Source of the DNA: Pinus tabuliformis
Taxonomy: Eukaryota > Streptophyta > Pinopsida > Pinales > Pinaceae
Assembly: GCA_031772625.1 (NCBI GenBank)
Contig: CM062813.1
Span: forward strand, 692,860,420-692,924,419
Length of the DNA stretch: 64,000 nucleotides
Direction of reading: 5' to 3'
A program made the translations under genes and the position numbers. The notes under the pieces were generated by a model, which had not been told where the DNA came from, did not search any database, and worked only from the letters and a program-made list of their open reading frames with translations. Below, in pieces: positions 11,749 through 23,744 of this stretch. The first letter of the stretch is position 1. Every line of letters starts with the position of its first letter.

Positions 11749-11765
11749 TGGTTCCATTGCCGGGA
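11749..11765 (+). other. Primer-binding site, Glu-tRNA type
   Basis: TGGTTCCATTGCCGGGA begins 2 bases after the 5' LTR. It is complementary to the 3' end (with CCA) expected of a plant tRNA-Glu, from my memory of that tRNA. The initiator-Met primer site is the more common one and is used by the copia element and E in this window. Confidence 0.65.
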
Positions 11766-11799
11766 CTGGGATCTGCATAGAGATGTCCGATGTCGTATG

Positions 11800-12173
11800 A
11801 CTAGAATCCAACAAAGAAAGGAATTGAAGATTGGTTGGATAGGAATATTCACGAGTTCGCGGCGCAGGAGAACATGAATCCGCAACTATCAAAAGAAGAG
11901 TGGTTAGACTGCTACTTATACACAGATATCCATGAAATTTTCTTTGCATCTTTTCCTACTGAGCTATACGAGTGGACTGCGAAGCTAACAGAGAGCCAAG
12001 GAAGGTGCAAGCTCGACAGACCTATTGTGTGGACACCAGAGTTGGTGCGCAGATTGGAAGCATCAGAGGATAAGATCGTGTGCACTGTTGATCATTGGCT
12101 TGATCAAATTATAGGAGGATTCATCACCGAGTTCGCGGTAGATACTTCAGTCAGCTATAGCGAGGCAGAATGA
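11800..12173 (+). CDS. Leader ORF of element A, unknown function
   Basis: An open frame lies between the primer site and gag. It reads IEDWLDRNIHEF, then LSKEEWLDCYLYTDIHEIFF and, after 12050, LEASEDKIVCTVDHWLDQII. It is mildly acidic and looks globular. I see no ATG at its obvious start, so translation initiation is unclear; it may be an old ORF that has lost its start. Some large plant gypsy elements (Ogre and relatives) have an extra ORF before gag, but I see no sequence resemblance that would prove kinship. Confidence 0.45.
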
Positions 12174-12514
12174 CGCTTCCTCAAAGGACCACGAGGTAAG
12201 TACATTAAGTCTTTGAAAACTTGGATTAAAGTGCTACTGTGTGAAAAGAGGGTTATGTGAATAAATTTATGTTTGGGGCTATGCTAAGTGGGAGAATCTA
12301 TAGAAACGAAGGTAGTATAAAACTAGAAACTAGCCCCTTGATTTCACCTCCGCGAGGGGATGAGGAAGAGCTCGTGAAGGTCTCACTAAGAAGTGTGATC
12401 AATTTGATAAGGTAGAGGATTCCGCGCATACCATCCCCACCCACACCACTGCCAGTTTCACCATCTTCACCCCCATCTTCACCCATACCACCTTCACCAC
12501 CACTGCGAGTCAAT

Positions 12515-13700
12515 ATGGCGAGTGCGATAAAGTTGCCAGCATTCAAGGGAGTAGGGAATGAAGATCTGGACCAATTTTGTTTCGTGGTAAAAGCTATATG
12601 GGAAGCGAAGGGAGTTACAGATGACAATATAAGGAGAGCAATGTTGGTCAATGCTCTGCAGGATCGCGCGCTGACCTGGCACATTAAGCATTCCAACAAC
12701 AATCCAAATGCGGGGATCGTGGATATCCAAACTCCACTAAACAAAGTATTTAGCAGGTCGAAGTCAGAGGCACAATCAATCATTGGGTTCAAGGAAATCT
12801 CAATGCTTTCAGGCGAGACCCCTTGGGAGTTGGATCAAAAACTGAAGTGCACAATTTGCGAAGCTAACATGATGTTGACGGATGGAAAACACCGCAAATG
12901 GTTTTTAGCATCATTAACGCCGCATCTAAGGAATGCGTTGTCACAATAGAGGCTAACAACTTAAGCCGAGGCCTTGGAGGTCGCGATGAGATTACACGAG
13001 ACCTCGATACAGGATCCTAACCTGGGAGTTCAGCAGATTCACGCGCAATTGAAAAACCTGTGCCTTGAGATGCAGAGTCTGAAGCAAGACTGGATGGCTA
13101 GCCTAGAAGTGCGCGACAAGGTATGGTGCATAAAGTGCAAGGGTCAGAGACATGACAAGGATCACTGCCCAGTGTTCGCAAACTACCTCACCGGAGAAGG
13201 ACCAATGCCATTGAGATGGGAGGCACAAGCAGGACCGAGTGCGGCACCTGCATTATGGTGCACGATTTGTCAGATAGGAGGAAAGCATGCTACAGATAAC
13301 TACCATTTATTACAGAAGTACACGTAGAATTCACAGCATTTGTTCTGTAATTTCTATAGATAAGTGGGACATGATGAGTGCACCTGTAGAAGTTATGAGC
13401 TGATGATGGATCAAACTCCTACCTACAGAGTTCAGGCCGAAATGCGGCCCCTTGACCAAAACACAGGGATGGCACAAACTGGATTTCAAGGGCGTGGACG
13501 AGGTTGAGGTGGAGGAGGGCCTGGAAGAGGTCGCAGACAACTGATATGTTACAATTATAGAGGGCCATGACATTATGATCACGATTGTACAAATCCAACA
13601 CGACCATCATGTTTGTATTGTACATTGTTAGATCATGAGATGGAGGATTGTCCCACACTAATAGCGTGGTTGTGTGATAAAGGAGCGCTCCAACCTCCCC
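12515..13700 (+). pseudogene. Gag of element A
   Basis: A Retrotrans_gag domain begins at the ATG at 12515: LPAFKGVGNEDLDQF, then LVNALQDRALTWH and LSGETPWEL. Upstream, 12430-12510 encodes a proline/serine-rich stretch in the same frame. Zinc knuckles follow: CIKCKGQRHDKDHC (CX2CX4HX4C), CTICQIGGKH with an incomplete tail, a knuckle that has lost its second Cys (CYNYRG...HYDHDC) and CLYCTLLDHEMEDC. The knuckles would bind genomic RNA. Stops at about 12946, 13325 and later break the frame, so no full Gag can be made. The same frame continues into the protease. Confidence 0.85.
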
Positions 13701-13717
13701 CGACTTAGAACCTGCAA

Positions 13718-14584
13718 ATGTTGAGGTCTGAGTCGTGCGAGGAAGACCCTAATGTGAATATTGTGCTCCAAAGTGGAATTATGACAGGGGATGACAAAGG
13801 TAAGAAGCTTGAAGAAAGTACTTGGATTCACAAGGCTCCGACGAAGGAACCAGAGTTTGATTTGGAGCATGCTAAGGAAACCTTCATGGAAGCCAAGAAG
13901 AGCTTCGCTAATGCCTCCACTTCAGGAAGTAAGGACAGACCAGAGCTGGAAATGGACCCATCGATGCTCACAACGTTCCTGGAAACATGCATGAAGTTGC
14001 TACGTGACATCAAGGCTGTAAAGGGGTTGCAGAAAGTCATAAATAGATGCGTTGGGACCGCGCCAAGAGAACTGTGCGTAGTCTAGAAGCTTGGAAAGCA
14101 CATGACGAGGATAGGAAGGGAGATGAGATTGACTGCATAGATTGGGGAATATGAGATGGACCAAGTGATTATGGACCTAAGATCAGACGCGAACATTCTG
14201 CCGAAGCAAACATGGGAGCACATGGGAAGGCCTACGCTATAATGGTCTCCTATCCAACTGCGAATGGCGAACCAGCAAAAGATCCTACCTATGGGAAGAT
14301 TGCAGGGAATCATAATGGATATCAAAGGAGAAAGTGCGCTAGAAAATTTTGAAGTGATAAAGATTATTGATGATAGCAACCCCTACCCCACGCTATTAGG
14401 AATAGATTGGGCCACTGACATGAATGGGGTGATAAATCTAAAGAAGTGCAAGATGATTTTTGAGAAAAAGTCTTTGCACGTAGTTGTACCTTTGGATCCT
14501 ACAGAAGGATCACGCTACACAGAGCTAGAGCGCGACTATGAAAGCGACGAGGACTTGGACTGCATCTACAAGATAACCACATGA
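13718..14584 (+). pseudogene. Protease region of element A, active site lost
   Basis: The frame continues from gag. The first part is a polar linker (KAPTKEPEFDLEHAKETF). The block around 14160-14200 reads DLRSDANILP, which aligns with the DLGASVNILP type of retroelement aspartic protease: the Asp is kept but the following Gly is replaced by Arg and Ser. Downstream YPTLLGIDWATDMNGVI, then KKCKMIFEKKSLHVVVPLDP, is the familiar C-terminal part of plant gypsy protease. Stops interrupt at about 14083, 14242 and 14584. A protease with this site would not be active, so Gag-Pol could not be cut. Confidence 0.75.
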
Positions 14585-14719
14585 GAGTAAGACTAGGTAA
14601 ACCTAATCGCAGATGGATGAATCTCATGGGATCGTGAAATCTCTTTCACATTGGATTCTGACGAGGAGATAGAAAATTGGTAGAACCAGTTACGCGAGGT
14701 AACCACGCTGAACTATAAC

Positions 14720-14971
14720 ATGATGACAAGATCACTGTGCTGTGTATCAACGAAGGTAAGGGATTTTCCTACTTATGATGGGTTAAGTGAGGTGGATGAC
14801 TTCTTGAACAAATTTGAAAGAGAAGTGCCAGAATACCAATGTTTTAAAGCTTTAAAATGGGTACTTCATGGTACACCCACAAGGTGGTGGGGTACACGCC
14901 AAAGAAGCTTTGAGGACTGGCGCGAATGCAGGAGGATGATGTGCATGCAGTTTGGGAAGCGTCATATGTGA
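14720..14971 (+). pseudogene. Second gag-like block of element A
   Basis: In the same frame as gag and protease, this block reads DFPTYDGLSEVDDFLNKFE, then ALKWVLHGTPTRWWGTR and FEDWRECRRMMCMQFG. It has the outline of a Retrotrans_gag domain (F.G...vd.FL..Fe, L.G.P..WW, W......F). A second gag-like domain between protease and integrase is not standard. It may be a real duplicate domain of this family or a recombination product linked to the loss of RT. Confidence 0.55.
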
Positions 14972-15049
14972 TTAATAGATAATATTTCCAAACGAAATGG
15001 TCTGCGCACCCACCTGTCCAGAGGGATACAAGCATATGGTACGAAACCT

Positions 15050-15841
15050 GTGTGGATGCACACAACCTTTGAGTTGGGAGACACAGTCAGTAAGCATGTG
15101 CGGGTGAGGCAATGGCATGAACGACCCCTCCAGTTGGAACCACAAAGTATGGAAAGGCCAAGTGCACAGAAGGTTATCCACGCAGAAGCCTTTAACGAAA
15201 TATGTGAAGCACTGAACAAGATACACGATACACAGCGGATTGATTGGGACCTGCGTGTACCAGTGGTTCTATGGGCTTATAGGACCACGTGCAATAACCT
15301 GACAGTGCAGGCACCTCTGAGGCTAGAGTATGGAGCGAACGTTGTAATCCCCATAGAGCATAAAATGCCTAGTCCATGCACGACAGCCCCGACAGATACG
15401 ATAGTTCGCGGAACCTTGGAAGAAGGGGCAGTGCAACTGAATGAAGCAGAACGCTTGGGACCTGATGAGGAAATCTGGCAGGGTGACCTTAGGCTCTAAG
15501 AACTTATGAACGATAGGGTGTGGTTAAGGGAGAAAAGTGCTCTGCTGGAATCGAAAGCCAAGAAGCTGGAGGACGAGATCAAGAAGGATTTTCTAGATAA
15601 AGAGACCAAGATGATAAAGCAGGGTGCGCATGATCACGTTGACAAATTTGGGGACTATCGTCATGAATTGATCAGCGTGATGCCTTGGATTGGACCACAT
15701 ATTACTAAATGGATTGACCATGGTGACGCGTTGCAGATGATAAGATGCACGATGTGGCCAATAACGATAAAATGTGGGTATGTTCCAGGAAAAGTGATGG
15801 ATGACTGGATGAAACCCTATACAGGTGGTGCAACCACCTGA
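15050..15841 (+). pseudogene. Integrase C-terminal remnant of element A
   Basis: The same frame as gag reads EALNKIHDTQRIDWDLRVPV, then LWAYRTTCNNLTVQAPLRLEYG. This is the end of the gypsy integrase core, including the position after the catalytic Glu, followed by the C-terminal tail. The zinc-binding HHCC domain, the first two catalytic Asp residues and all of RT and RNase H are missing. A stop at 15497-15499 ends this part; a further 111 codons to 15841 are charged (KKLEDEIKKDFLDKETK) and anonymous. Confidence 0.75.
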
Positions 15842-15996
15842 ATAACCATAGGAGGTACAGTCTTAGCACTCCTAGCAGTTGAAAGGAGGCACAGGACTAT
15901 AAACTACTCTGCCTGGGAGTTGCGCGTAGGAGTAAAGTGTCACAAGGTCCGTGACTTCGCAAGGGGGGCCGCGCTGCCGCACGGGTTGGCCGGAAA

Positions 15997-17226
15997 GTGA
16001 CCGTTGGAGTCACTATTCACGATGTGATGCTCGACTTGAGGCCAAATGGAGTGGGCGACAAGCATTTAAGACGTGCTTTATGGGCAAGATTTGGAAAAAT
16101 TTGCCGCCAAGGGAGAATTAATGAACTGGATTTGGGGGGAACGGTTGAATTCAAATTCAAAAGGTGTTATAAATTACAAAGGGCTACCCAGCAAACAACA
16201 CTTGGTCATTTGCAAATTGAGCTATTGTATACCCCACGTATTTTGAGCAGAGCCCTGTTTGACTTGTGTAGAGCATTGATTGAGCCCCTGATTATGCGAG
16301 TGATAGATTTTTGGTCGGACATGATGGTAGCATTTGAGGAAGTTATGGAAATTGCAGAGATGACCGCCGAAGAGGCCGCACAGGCGTTGACTGTGGGGGA
16401 TACTCCCAAAGGAGCCGAGATTGTGGTGGAAATCCCTAAATCACCGCACACGCTGAGGCTAAAGAAAGAAAAATAGTCGATGGTTCCTGTACATGTGTCC
16501 CTGCAAAACCCACTTCGCACCAGGCTAACAATGGAGGAGAAAGGGAAAGCTGTTAACATGGAAACCGACGATGAGGAGGAAGACCTGGAGGACCTTATCA
16601 TCGAAGAAGATGAGGATGAAGACATGGAGGAAGAAACTAAGCCTATGCACCCTCCAACAAAGATGCCCGCATATATCTCCCTGTAGAAGGGGAAGGAAAA
16701 AGTGCCCAAAGATCTCAATGAGAGAAAGAGCTCTCTCCAGATATCGCTCCTCCCGGACGACATCATTTTTGAGGGTACACACCTAGGATGGGTGCCTGGC
16801 TTGAAATTTGAAGATTGGGATCTCACTGACCACGAGACGTTCCCTCACCTAGAGACCTCACAGCTCATGAAGGCTAAGCAGAACACCGCAACGGGCGTTA
16901 CCGAATTAGAGCTGCGAAAGTGGTTACACGGAGTGGAAAAGGCAGGGTTAGTAAACCTGCTCTGGGTGCCGCATTTCCACCACGCCCCAATAATAATTTT
17001 CATCATCAAGCAGTTGATCTGCCTGGTGCATGGTGGGTTTTTGTGGTTGAAGGAGCCCATCCCCATCACGGACCACTTAATTCACCACATTACCTGACTC
17101 CCATGCAAAGGTGAGGACCCCGTAGATATCTCGGAGGGGAAGAGCAGTGACTTGGCCATCGCGGAGGCCATGAAGAAGAAATATAAAATGGAGAAGAAGA
17201 AAAGTGGCTACGCCATATCTAGCATC
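15997..17226 (+). pseudogene. 3' accessory ORF of element A, part 1
   Basis: A frame different from pol runs through a few stops (16474, 16684, 17095) to the copia insertion at 17227. Features in order: a hydrophobic/basic N-terminal part; an acidic run (16555-16640, EEDLEDLIIEEDEDEDMEEE); then HFHHAPIIIFIIKQLICLVH, GGFLWLKEPIPITDHLIHHI and LPCKGEDP. The pattern PIpITxxLIxxITxLPxxGeDP resembles the putative plant transposon protein domain (PF20167-like) found next to plant gypsy elements. The protein's role is unknown. The frame resumes at 24197. Confidence 0.6.
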
Positions 17227-18661
17227 TGTTGGCATTTTGGCACAGATGTGGCGCTATGGTACAGGTGTTGTCCTTGATGGCAACTCACTTTGGTGACAGA
17301 TCTCAGTTCAAGTGCTCAGAATGAAGGAAATCTTGTATACGCAGGTACACCTTGCCGAAGTCGCGTATACACGCGGTTTATACGTTCCTAAGTCGCGTAT
17401 GCGTATACACGCACTTTTATGCACATAAAAGCGCGTACATGATGGGAAACTTATTTTTGGTCCGTGGTTGTTAGTCCTTGGAATTTGAACCTTTGGTTGT
17501 GGACCATGGTATCTCGGCAGAAGAGTTGAACCCAGGTTTTTGGCCTTTGGTATTGGATTACTATGGTTTTGGCCCGTGGTATTGTGCAAGGCCTATAACT
17601 ATAAAAGAGGAAGGAGATCATGTGAAAAGGCATCCTCTGAATTATTGAATATCTGATATTGTGATAGATCTGGAATACGGGTGATTTGGGCTATGGTGCA
17701 GATCTAGATCTGAATGAAGGTGGAACCTGAACGCAAGAAGGATAAGGACTATTGATGGATCTAAATCTCAAGATCTGTACGCAGGTTCAGCGAATTGAAG
17801 CTGCGTATATACGCGTTTTCTGTGAATGAAAGACGCGTATACGCAGGTTGGGTGTGGTACAGAAGCGTATACTCGCAGGTTGATGAACAGTGAAGTAGCG
17901 TATATGTCTTGGTTTATGTTCTAGCTGCTTCTGTTTTATTGCTGCAGTGTTCTGGGTTCAGAATTGGTGTTTGATTACAGTTACTGTGTTCTGGGTTCAG
18001 TGATCAGAGAAGTGCTTGGTTGTTTTCAGCTTATGATTGGTGAAAAGGAGTTTGGGTTATGCAGAAATTCTTGATGTATGATTGATGTTACTTGTGGATC
18101 CAGTCTGAAAATTAATGAAACGAGGTCCCTGAAAGCAAAGAGAAGGTTGCAGCCTTCTGCAGGTAGGAGCCTGTGTACTAGTATCTCAAGCTAGTACAAG
18201 AACTAAGGGGGTTGGAGCTCCCTTCCAGGAAAGCTGGAAAACGAGAGAGAGTTGTAGCTCTCTGCAGGTTGTAGCCTGCGTACTGGTAAAGTCTGCTCCA
18301 GTACAAGACATTGTAAAGAAAAGTTTCTAATTAAAAAGAAGATAGAGACGAATTGCAGCAGGGGGTTTTCACCCACATTGGGTTTCCTCCTTATATCTTG
18401 TGTTCTTGTGTGTGACTGTCTTCTGCTCTGTTTCACTGTTTCTGGTACTGTTTATGTGCATCTGAATCACAGATTAATAACTGACATCTGAAAGATAATT
18501 CAAATTATAAGTCTGATTTATATACGCGGTTTTCGTTATCTGTAGTTGCGTATATACGCGGGTTGTATTAACTGAAGTAGCGTATATCATCTGGAATTTA
18601 AAAAGGAAATATTTGGCTTGATAATACTGATTCACCCCCCCTCTCAGTATTATTTCCAACA
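17227..18661 (+). repeat. 5' LTR of copia element
   Basis: It starts TGTTGGCATT and ends CCAACA. It carries at least twelve copies of GCGTATAYACGCG or parts of it, in three clusters (17330-17440, 17805-17905, 18520-18585). It also has a series of CCNTGG-like units at 17460-17585 upstream of the TATA box. The repeated palindromic motifs are probably promoter or methylation-sensitive sites. Confidence 0.92.
17600..17607 (+). promoter_or_regulatory. TATA box of copia LTR
   Basis: TATAAAAG lies about 375 bp into the LTR, after the CCNTGG-like repeats. The truncated 3' LTR lacks it. Confidence 0.7.
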
Positions 18662-18663
18662 AT

Positions 18664-18675
18664 TGGTATCAGAGC
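18664..18675 (+). other. Primer-binding site, initiator-Met tRNA
   Basis: TGGTATCAGAGC begins 2 bases after the LTR end, the standard position and sequence for Ty1/copia elements. Confidence 0.93.
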
Positions 18676-18720
18676 AGGTCCTTCAGAGAAGCTTGATCGC
18701 TTGAAGGAAGATCATTCATC

Positions 18721-20103
18721 ATGAGCAACTACGAGAGGGAAGCATCAATCAGGCCTCCAATTTTTGATGGGACAAACTTCAATTATTGGAAGGTAAGAGT
18801 TACTGCCTATCTTCAATCTCTTGGTACAGAAGTATGGGATATCATAGATACAGGCTACACTTTTCCTTCAGCTACTCCTACAGATGCGGCCGAGAAAAAG
18901 AAATATGAAACAAATGCTAAAGCAGTCAATACTCTGCTAGGATGCTTATCTCAAACAGAATTTGTGAAGGTTATGCAATATAAATCTGCAAAAGAAATAT
19001 GGGACAAGATTGTCTTGAGCTACGAAGGAGATGAACAGGTAAAGCGTGCTAAACTTCAAACCCTCAGAATTCAATATGAGAATCTCAGAATGTATAATGA
19101 TGAAAGTGTGGCTAACTATTTCCTTCGGGTAGATGAGATTGTTAATTGCATGAAAAACTTGGGTGAAGAAATAAAAGAGGCTATTGTGGTTGAAAAGGTT
19201 CTAAGATCTTTGTCCCCCAAGTTTGAATCTAAAGTGTCTGCTATAGAAGAAAAGGAAAATCTACGAACACTTACTATGTCTCAGCTACACGGAATTCTAA
19301 CTGCTTATGAAATGAGGAAAGGAGGTCCATCTGACAGGAGAGAAGCTGCCTTCAAGGCTTCAGGCAAAGGAGAGTACTATGAATCAGGACATGGGTCAGA
19401 AGAAGAAGAAGAATCAAATTTTGTCAGAAATCTTCAACGGGGTGCTGGACAGTTCAGAGGTAAGTTTCCCTTCAAATGCTTTGCTTGTGGAAGAGTAGTT
19501 CACTATGTTGCCAAATGTCCTCATAAGGGAAAGGAACCTATTATATGGAACAAGAAACAGAACGCAAATAAGAAGAGCTACTACACTCATGAAGATAGTG
19601 ATGGTCTATCAAATAGTGATGAAGATGAACGAAGTAATGACTATAAACTGTTAATGGCATTTGAAGATAATGATTATATGGATGCTATAGATGTGGATAG
19701 CCTTTATGAAGAAATTACTAGACTCAAGAGATGTATAGAAGAAAAGAATATGATCATTGATACTCTACAATTTCAAATTGATGAAAAGGAAAAACATCTT
19801 GAAAAATTAGAAGGTGAAATTGTTGGCCTTAGAAAAGAGATTGAGAAAACAAAAGCTATTAATCTTAAATTTGTCAAAGGATCTAAAACTCTGGATGAGA
19901 TCATCAATGTACAGCGTTCTCCACTAAACAAGACAGGTTTGGGGTATAATGGAGAAACTTCTCAAGCATCCACCTCAAAGAGTTATCTTAATGTAGTAAG
20001 AAGAAATGAGCAAAAGCACAATGGAGATCACCAGGTAAAGCAGGGATGAATTACATCAAGAACAAACAAAGACTATCAGGTAAACCAAGGGCAATCCTTC
20101 TCA
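18721..20103 (+). pseudogene. Copia gag domain
   Basis: The ATG at 18721 opens the polyprotein 45 bp after the primer site. Residues 10-210 match the copia Gag (UBN2) fold: FDGTNFNYWKVR, KEIWDKIVLSYEGDEQVKRA, LRIQYENLRMYNDESV. A zinc knuckle CFACGRVVHYVAKC lies at about residue 253. A coiled-coil-like segment (LYEEITRLKRCIEEKNMIID and on) fills residues 335-400. The frame is broken by TGA at 20047-20049, which a single C-to-T change from CGA would explain, and goes on in the same frame. Gag would form the cytoplasmic particle. Confidence 0.92.
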
Positions 20104-21873
20104 AGGGTGAACAAAAGCTACAACCAGCCACAGGTAAAATCTTCTCAATTTGCTTCAAGAATGGATGACAGTAGAAATTACAATCATTTGGCTGGTAGAT
20201 TTGATAACCGCAGAAGTTTCTTGAATGGACAATGCTTCTCTTGCCATAACTTTGGTCACAAAGCAGCTCAATGTGTCGCATATAAAACAATCATGACTAG
20301 AGAAGCTCAAAAGCAAAGAAGTATGACTGGGATTACAAAAAGGATCTATAATAACTTTTCGGCTCTTGAAAATGAAGTTGAATGTTCTATTTGCAATAAC
20401 TTTGGTCATGAAGATTCTGAATGCAGAAGCAGGTTTCAGCAGACAAAGGAACAAGCCTCAAGCACCAAAACATGGAGAATAAAGGAACCACAAACAGAAA
20501 GATGTGGGATAGCATTTCATGGAGAGGGACAGGAAAATCTATGGTACATTGACAGTGGATGTTCGAAGCATATGACAGGTGATAAAGAAAAACTTGAGTC
20601 ATATTCTGCTCTAGAAAAGGGAAAGAAAGTTTCTTTTGGAAATGATACTCCTGCAACTATAAAAGGAAAAGGCATTGCTCAGTTAAAAGAAAAGGTCAAG
20701 GCTGGAAATGTTTTGTATGTTGATGGATTGAAACATAATCTTCTAAGTGTCAGCCAGATGTGTGATCAAGGAACCGAGGTGATATTTAGAACAAATGGAT
20801 GTCTTGTTCGTGATCTTGATACAGGTAAAACGGTGATCAAAGGTAAAAGAACTCCAAATAATCTATACATATTTGAAGAAGGACAACAACAATGCTATCT
20901 AAGCAAGGATGATGAACACTGGTTATGGCATCGAAGGTTGGGGCATCTAAGCTTTTCACAAATAAGGAAAGCATGCAGATATCAGGCAGTTCGCGATCTT
21001 CCAGATATCAAAATTCCAGACAACACCATATGCAAATCATGTCAGTTTGGAAAGCAAACCAGAACTAACTTTCCAGAAAAGGAAGGATCAGCTAGCATGC
21101 CTCTTGAGCTAGTTCATACAGATACATGTGGTCCATTCAGGAAAAGGACACCTCGAGGAGAAGAATACTTGATATTATTCATTGATGATTTCTCCAGGTT
21201 TGTCTGGTTAGGACTTATGAAGCACAAAGATGAAGCATTCGAAAAATTCAAATCCTTCAAAGCCTTGGTTGAAAATGAATCAGGATACAAAATTAAGTGC
21301 CTCAGATCCGACAGAGTTGGGGAGTTTACCTCAAATGAATTTTTCGATTTCTGTGAAGAACATGGGATAAGAAGAGAATTCTCTACAGCTAGAACTCCTC
21401 AGCAGAATGGAGTTGTGGAAAGAATGAACAGAACTGTCCAACAAATGGCTCGTGCTATGCTTGATGAGTCGGGAACTCCCGCAACTTTCTGGGGTGAAGC
21501 TGCACATGCTGCGGTTGTTATTCTCAACAAAACAAATGTCCGGGTGAACAACACTCAAACCCCTCATGAGCTCTGGTGTGGTGAGACTCCTTCGGTAAAG
21601 CACTTCAAAATCTTTGGCAGCAAATGTTATATTAAGAATACTGATGAGCAACTTGGAAAACTTGAACCTAGAGCAGATGAAGGCATTCTTCTTGGTTATT
21701 CTCCACATAGCAAAGCATACAAGTGCTACAATAAAAGACTTGGCAGAATTGTTGACAGCATTGATGTAGTGGTTGATGAGAAGGGATACATTCCTAGGCA
21801 AGTACATCATGAAGACATCAAAGAAGATGAAGGCTACCCTCAAAGACAGAATGATGAAGAAGAAGAACCTTAA
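20104..21873 (+). pseudogene. Copia zinc knuckles, protease and integrase
   Basis: In frame with gag. Two further knuckles, CFSCHNFGHKAAQC and CSICNNFGHEDSEC, are followed by the protease site WYIDSGCSKHMTG (Asp near codon 611 of the frame). Then come the pre-integrase block WLWHRRLGHLSFSQ with CKSCQFGK, and the integrase core: first Asp in VHTDTCGPF (about 800), second in LRSDRVGEF (about 863), Glu in NGVVERMNRTV (about 899). The usual LRSDNGGEF has become LRSDRVGEF, but the three acidic residues remain. The part ends at TAA (21871-21873), again in frame with what follows. Confidence 0.93.
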
Positions 21874-23574
21874 GAAGAACCAAAGGAGCAGACAAGAATA
21901 GAAGAGAAGACTCCATCCAGATATGTTCAGAAGAATCATCCAGAATCTCAGATTGTGGGCCAGAAAGAAGCAGGTGTACAAACAAGAAGAACAGTTGCAG
22001 AAGCTTCAAGCTATTTGGCATTGCTCTCTTCCACTGAACCGCAAAATGTAAAAGAAGCATGCAAGGATGAGTATTGGGTCAAGGCAATGTATGAAGAGCT
22101 TGAGCAGATCGAAAAGAACAACACTTGGGAGTTGGTTCCTAGACCAAAAGACAAGAATGTCATAGGAACAAAATGGATCTTCAAGAACAAGTTGAATGAA
22201 AATGGGGAAGTTATTAGAAACAAGGCCAGGCTTGTTTGCAAAGGGTATGCTCAACAGGAAGGAATAGACTTTGAAGAAACTTTTGCTCCTGTTGCTAGAC
22301 TTGAGGCCATCAGAATGTTCCTTGCCCTCTCTAGCTTTCAAAAATTCAAAGTATTTCAAATGGACGTGAAGTCAGCCTTTTTGAATGGAGACTTAGAAGA
22401 AGAAGTGTACATTGAGCAACCAGATGGCTTTATCCTTGGAAATGATCCAAATCTTGTATGCAAACTTAAAAAGGCTCTCTATGGGCTTAAACAAGCTCCA
22501 AGGGCTTGGTACTATCGGTTGGACAAATACCTTCATCAACAAGGATTTTCAAAAGGATCAGCAGATAGCAATCTATATATAAAAATTGAAAATAACAAAT
22601 TGCTAATACTTGTTGTGTATGTAGATGATATTATCTTTGGGAGCAATGAAGAAGCTATGAGTCAAAGCTTTGCCTTGGTGATGCAAAAAGAATTCGAAAT
22701 GTCATTACTTGGAGAATTGACATATTTTCTTGGATTGCAAATCCAACAAAATGAAGGCGGTATTTTCTTGTCTCAAACCAAGTACCTCAAGCAGATCTTG
22801 AAGAAGTATGGCATGGAAGATTCGAAACCAGTATGTACCCCCATGGTTACGGGATGCAGCCTTAGTGCAAATGATGAATCAGCAGCAGTACATCAACCAA
22901 CCTATAGATCCATGATTGGGAGTTTGCTTTATTTGACAGGTACTCGACCAGATATTATGCATGCAGTGGGAATAGTTGGAAGGTTTCAGGCAAATCCAAA
23001 AGAAACTCATCTTCAGGCAGTAAAGAGAATCTTCAAGTACCTTCAAGGAACTCAAAACTATGGCTTATGGTATCCTAGAGATACAGATCTCACACTGCAT
23101 GCTTACACAGATGCAGATTGGGCCGGAAGCGTGGATGACAGGAAGAGCACAAGTGGTGGTGCATTCTTTATGGGTTCCAGATTAGTATCCTAGTTCAGCA
23201 AGAAACAGAGTTCGATTGCTTTATCTACAGCAGAAGCAGAATATGTGGCTGCTGCATCTTGTTGCACACAACTCCTTTGGATGATGCAAACCTTGCAGGA
23301 TTTTCAAATCACTTGTACTCCACCTATCTCTATCTTATGTGATAATACAAGTGCAATAAGCATTTCAAAGAACCCAGTCATGCATTCAAAAACCAAGCAC
23401 ATACCGATCAAGTATCACTTTCTTCGGGAACAAGTGTTGGAACAAAAAGTCAAATTGGAGTATGTTCCTTCTAAGGAACAAGTTGCTGATATATTCACCA
23501 AACCACTGCCCAGGGAAACTTTTGAATATCTCAGACAGAAGCTGGGAGTCGTTGATGCTTCATCCTGCTGTTGA
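21874..23574 (+). pseudogene. Copia reverse transcriptase and RNase H
   Basis: The same frame continues. RT contains [41 protein letters not shown], the metal-binding Asp in [13 protein letters not shown] and the YVDD box near codon 1300, all intact. RNase H follows with [17 protein letters not shown], then a TAG at 23191-23193 where copia elements have Trp, STAEAEYVAAA, and CDNTSAISISKNPV with SKTKHI. The frame ends at TGA, 23572-23574. Only the three stops in 1618 codons would keep this element from making Gag-Pol. Confidence 0.93.
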
Positions 23575-23744
23575 AGCTTGTCTGTTCCAAGAAAAGTTGG
23601 TATACGCGAGTTGGATGAGGGGTATCCGCGTACATACGCCGATTTATTCAGGTGCAGTCGCGTATGTGGAGTTCTGAAGAAAATCAACAAGGGTAGACTC
23701 TGGTTGAAGAGAGTCTGAGATGGGTCTGTCAGAGACCATCAGGC

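Noticed and set aside
12298-12792. 164-codon minus-strand ORF with a Gly/Glu-rich run
   Set aside because: Opposite the Pro/Ser-rich start and gag domain of element A; a shadow.
16206-16826. 206-codon minus-strand ORF with a serine run
   Set aside because: It lies opposite the accessory ORF of A, whose acidic Glu/Asp codons read as Ser/Phe codons on the other strand. It is a shadow.
21331-21981. 216-codon minus-strand ORF
   Set aside because: It is opposite the copia integrase and has no domain; a shadow.
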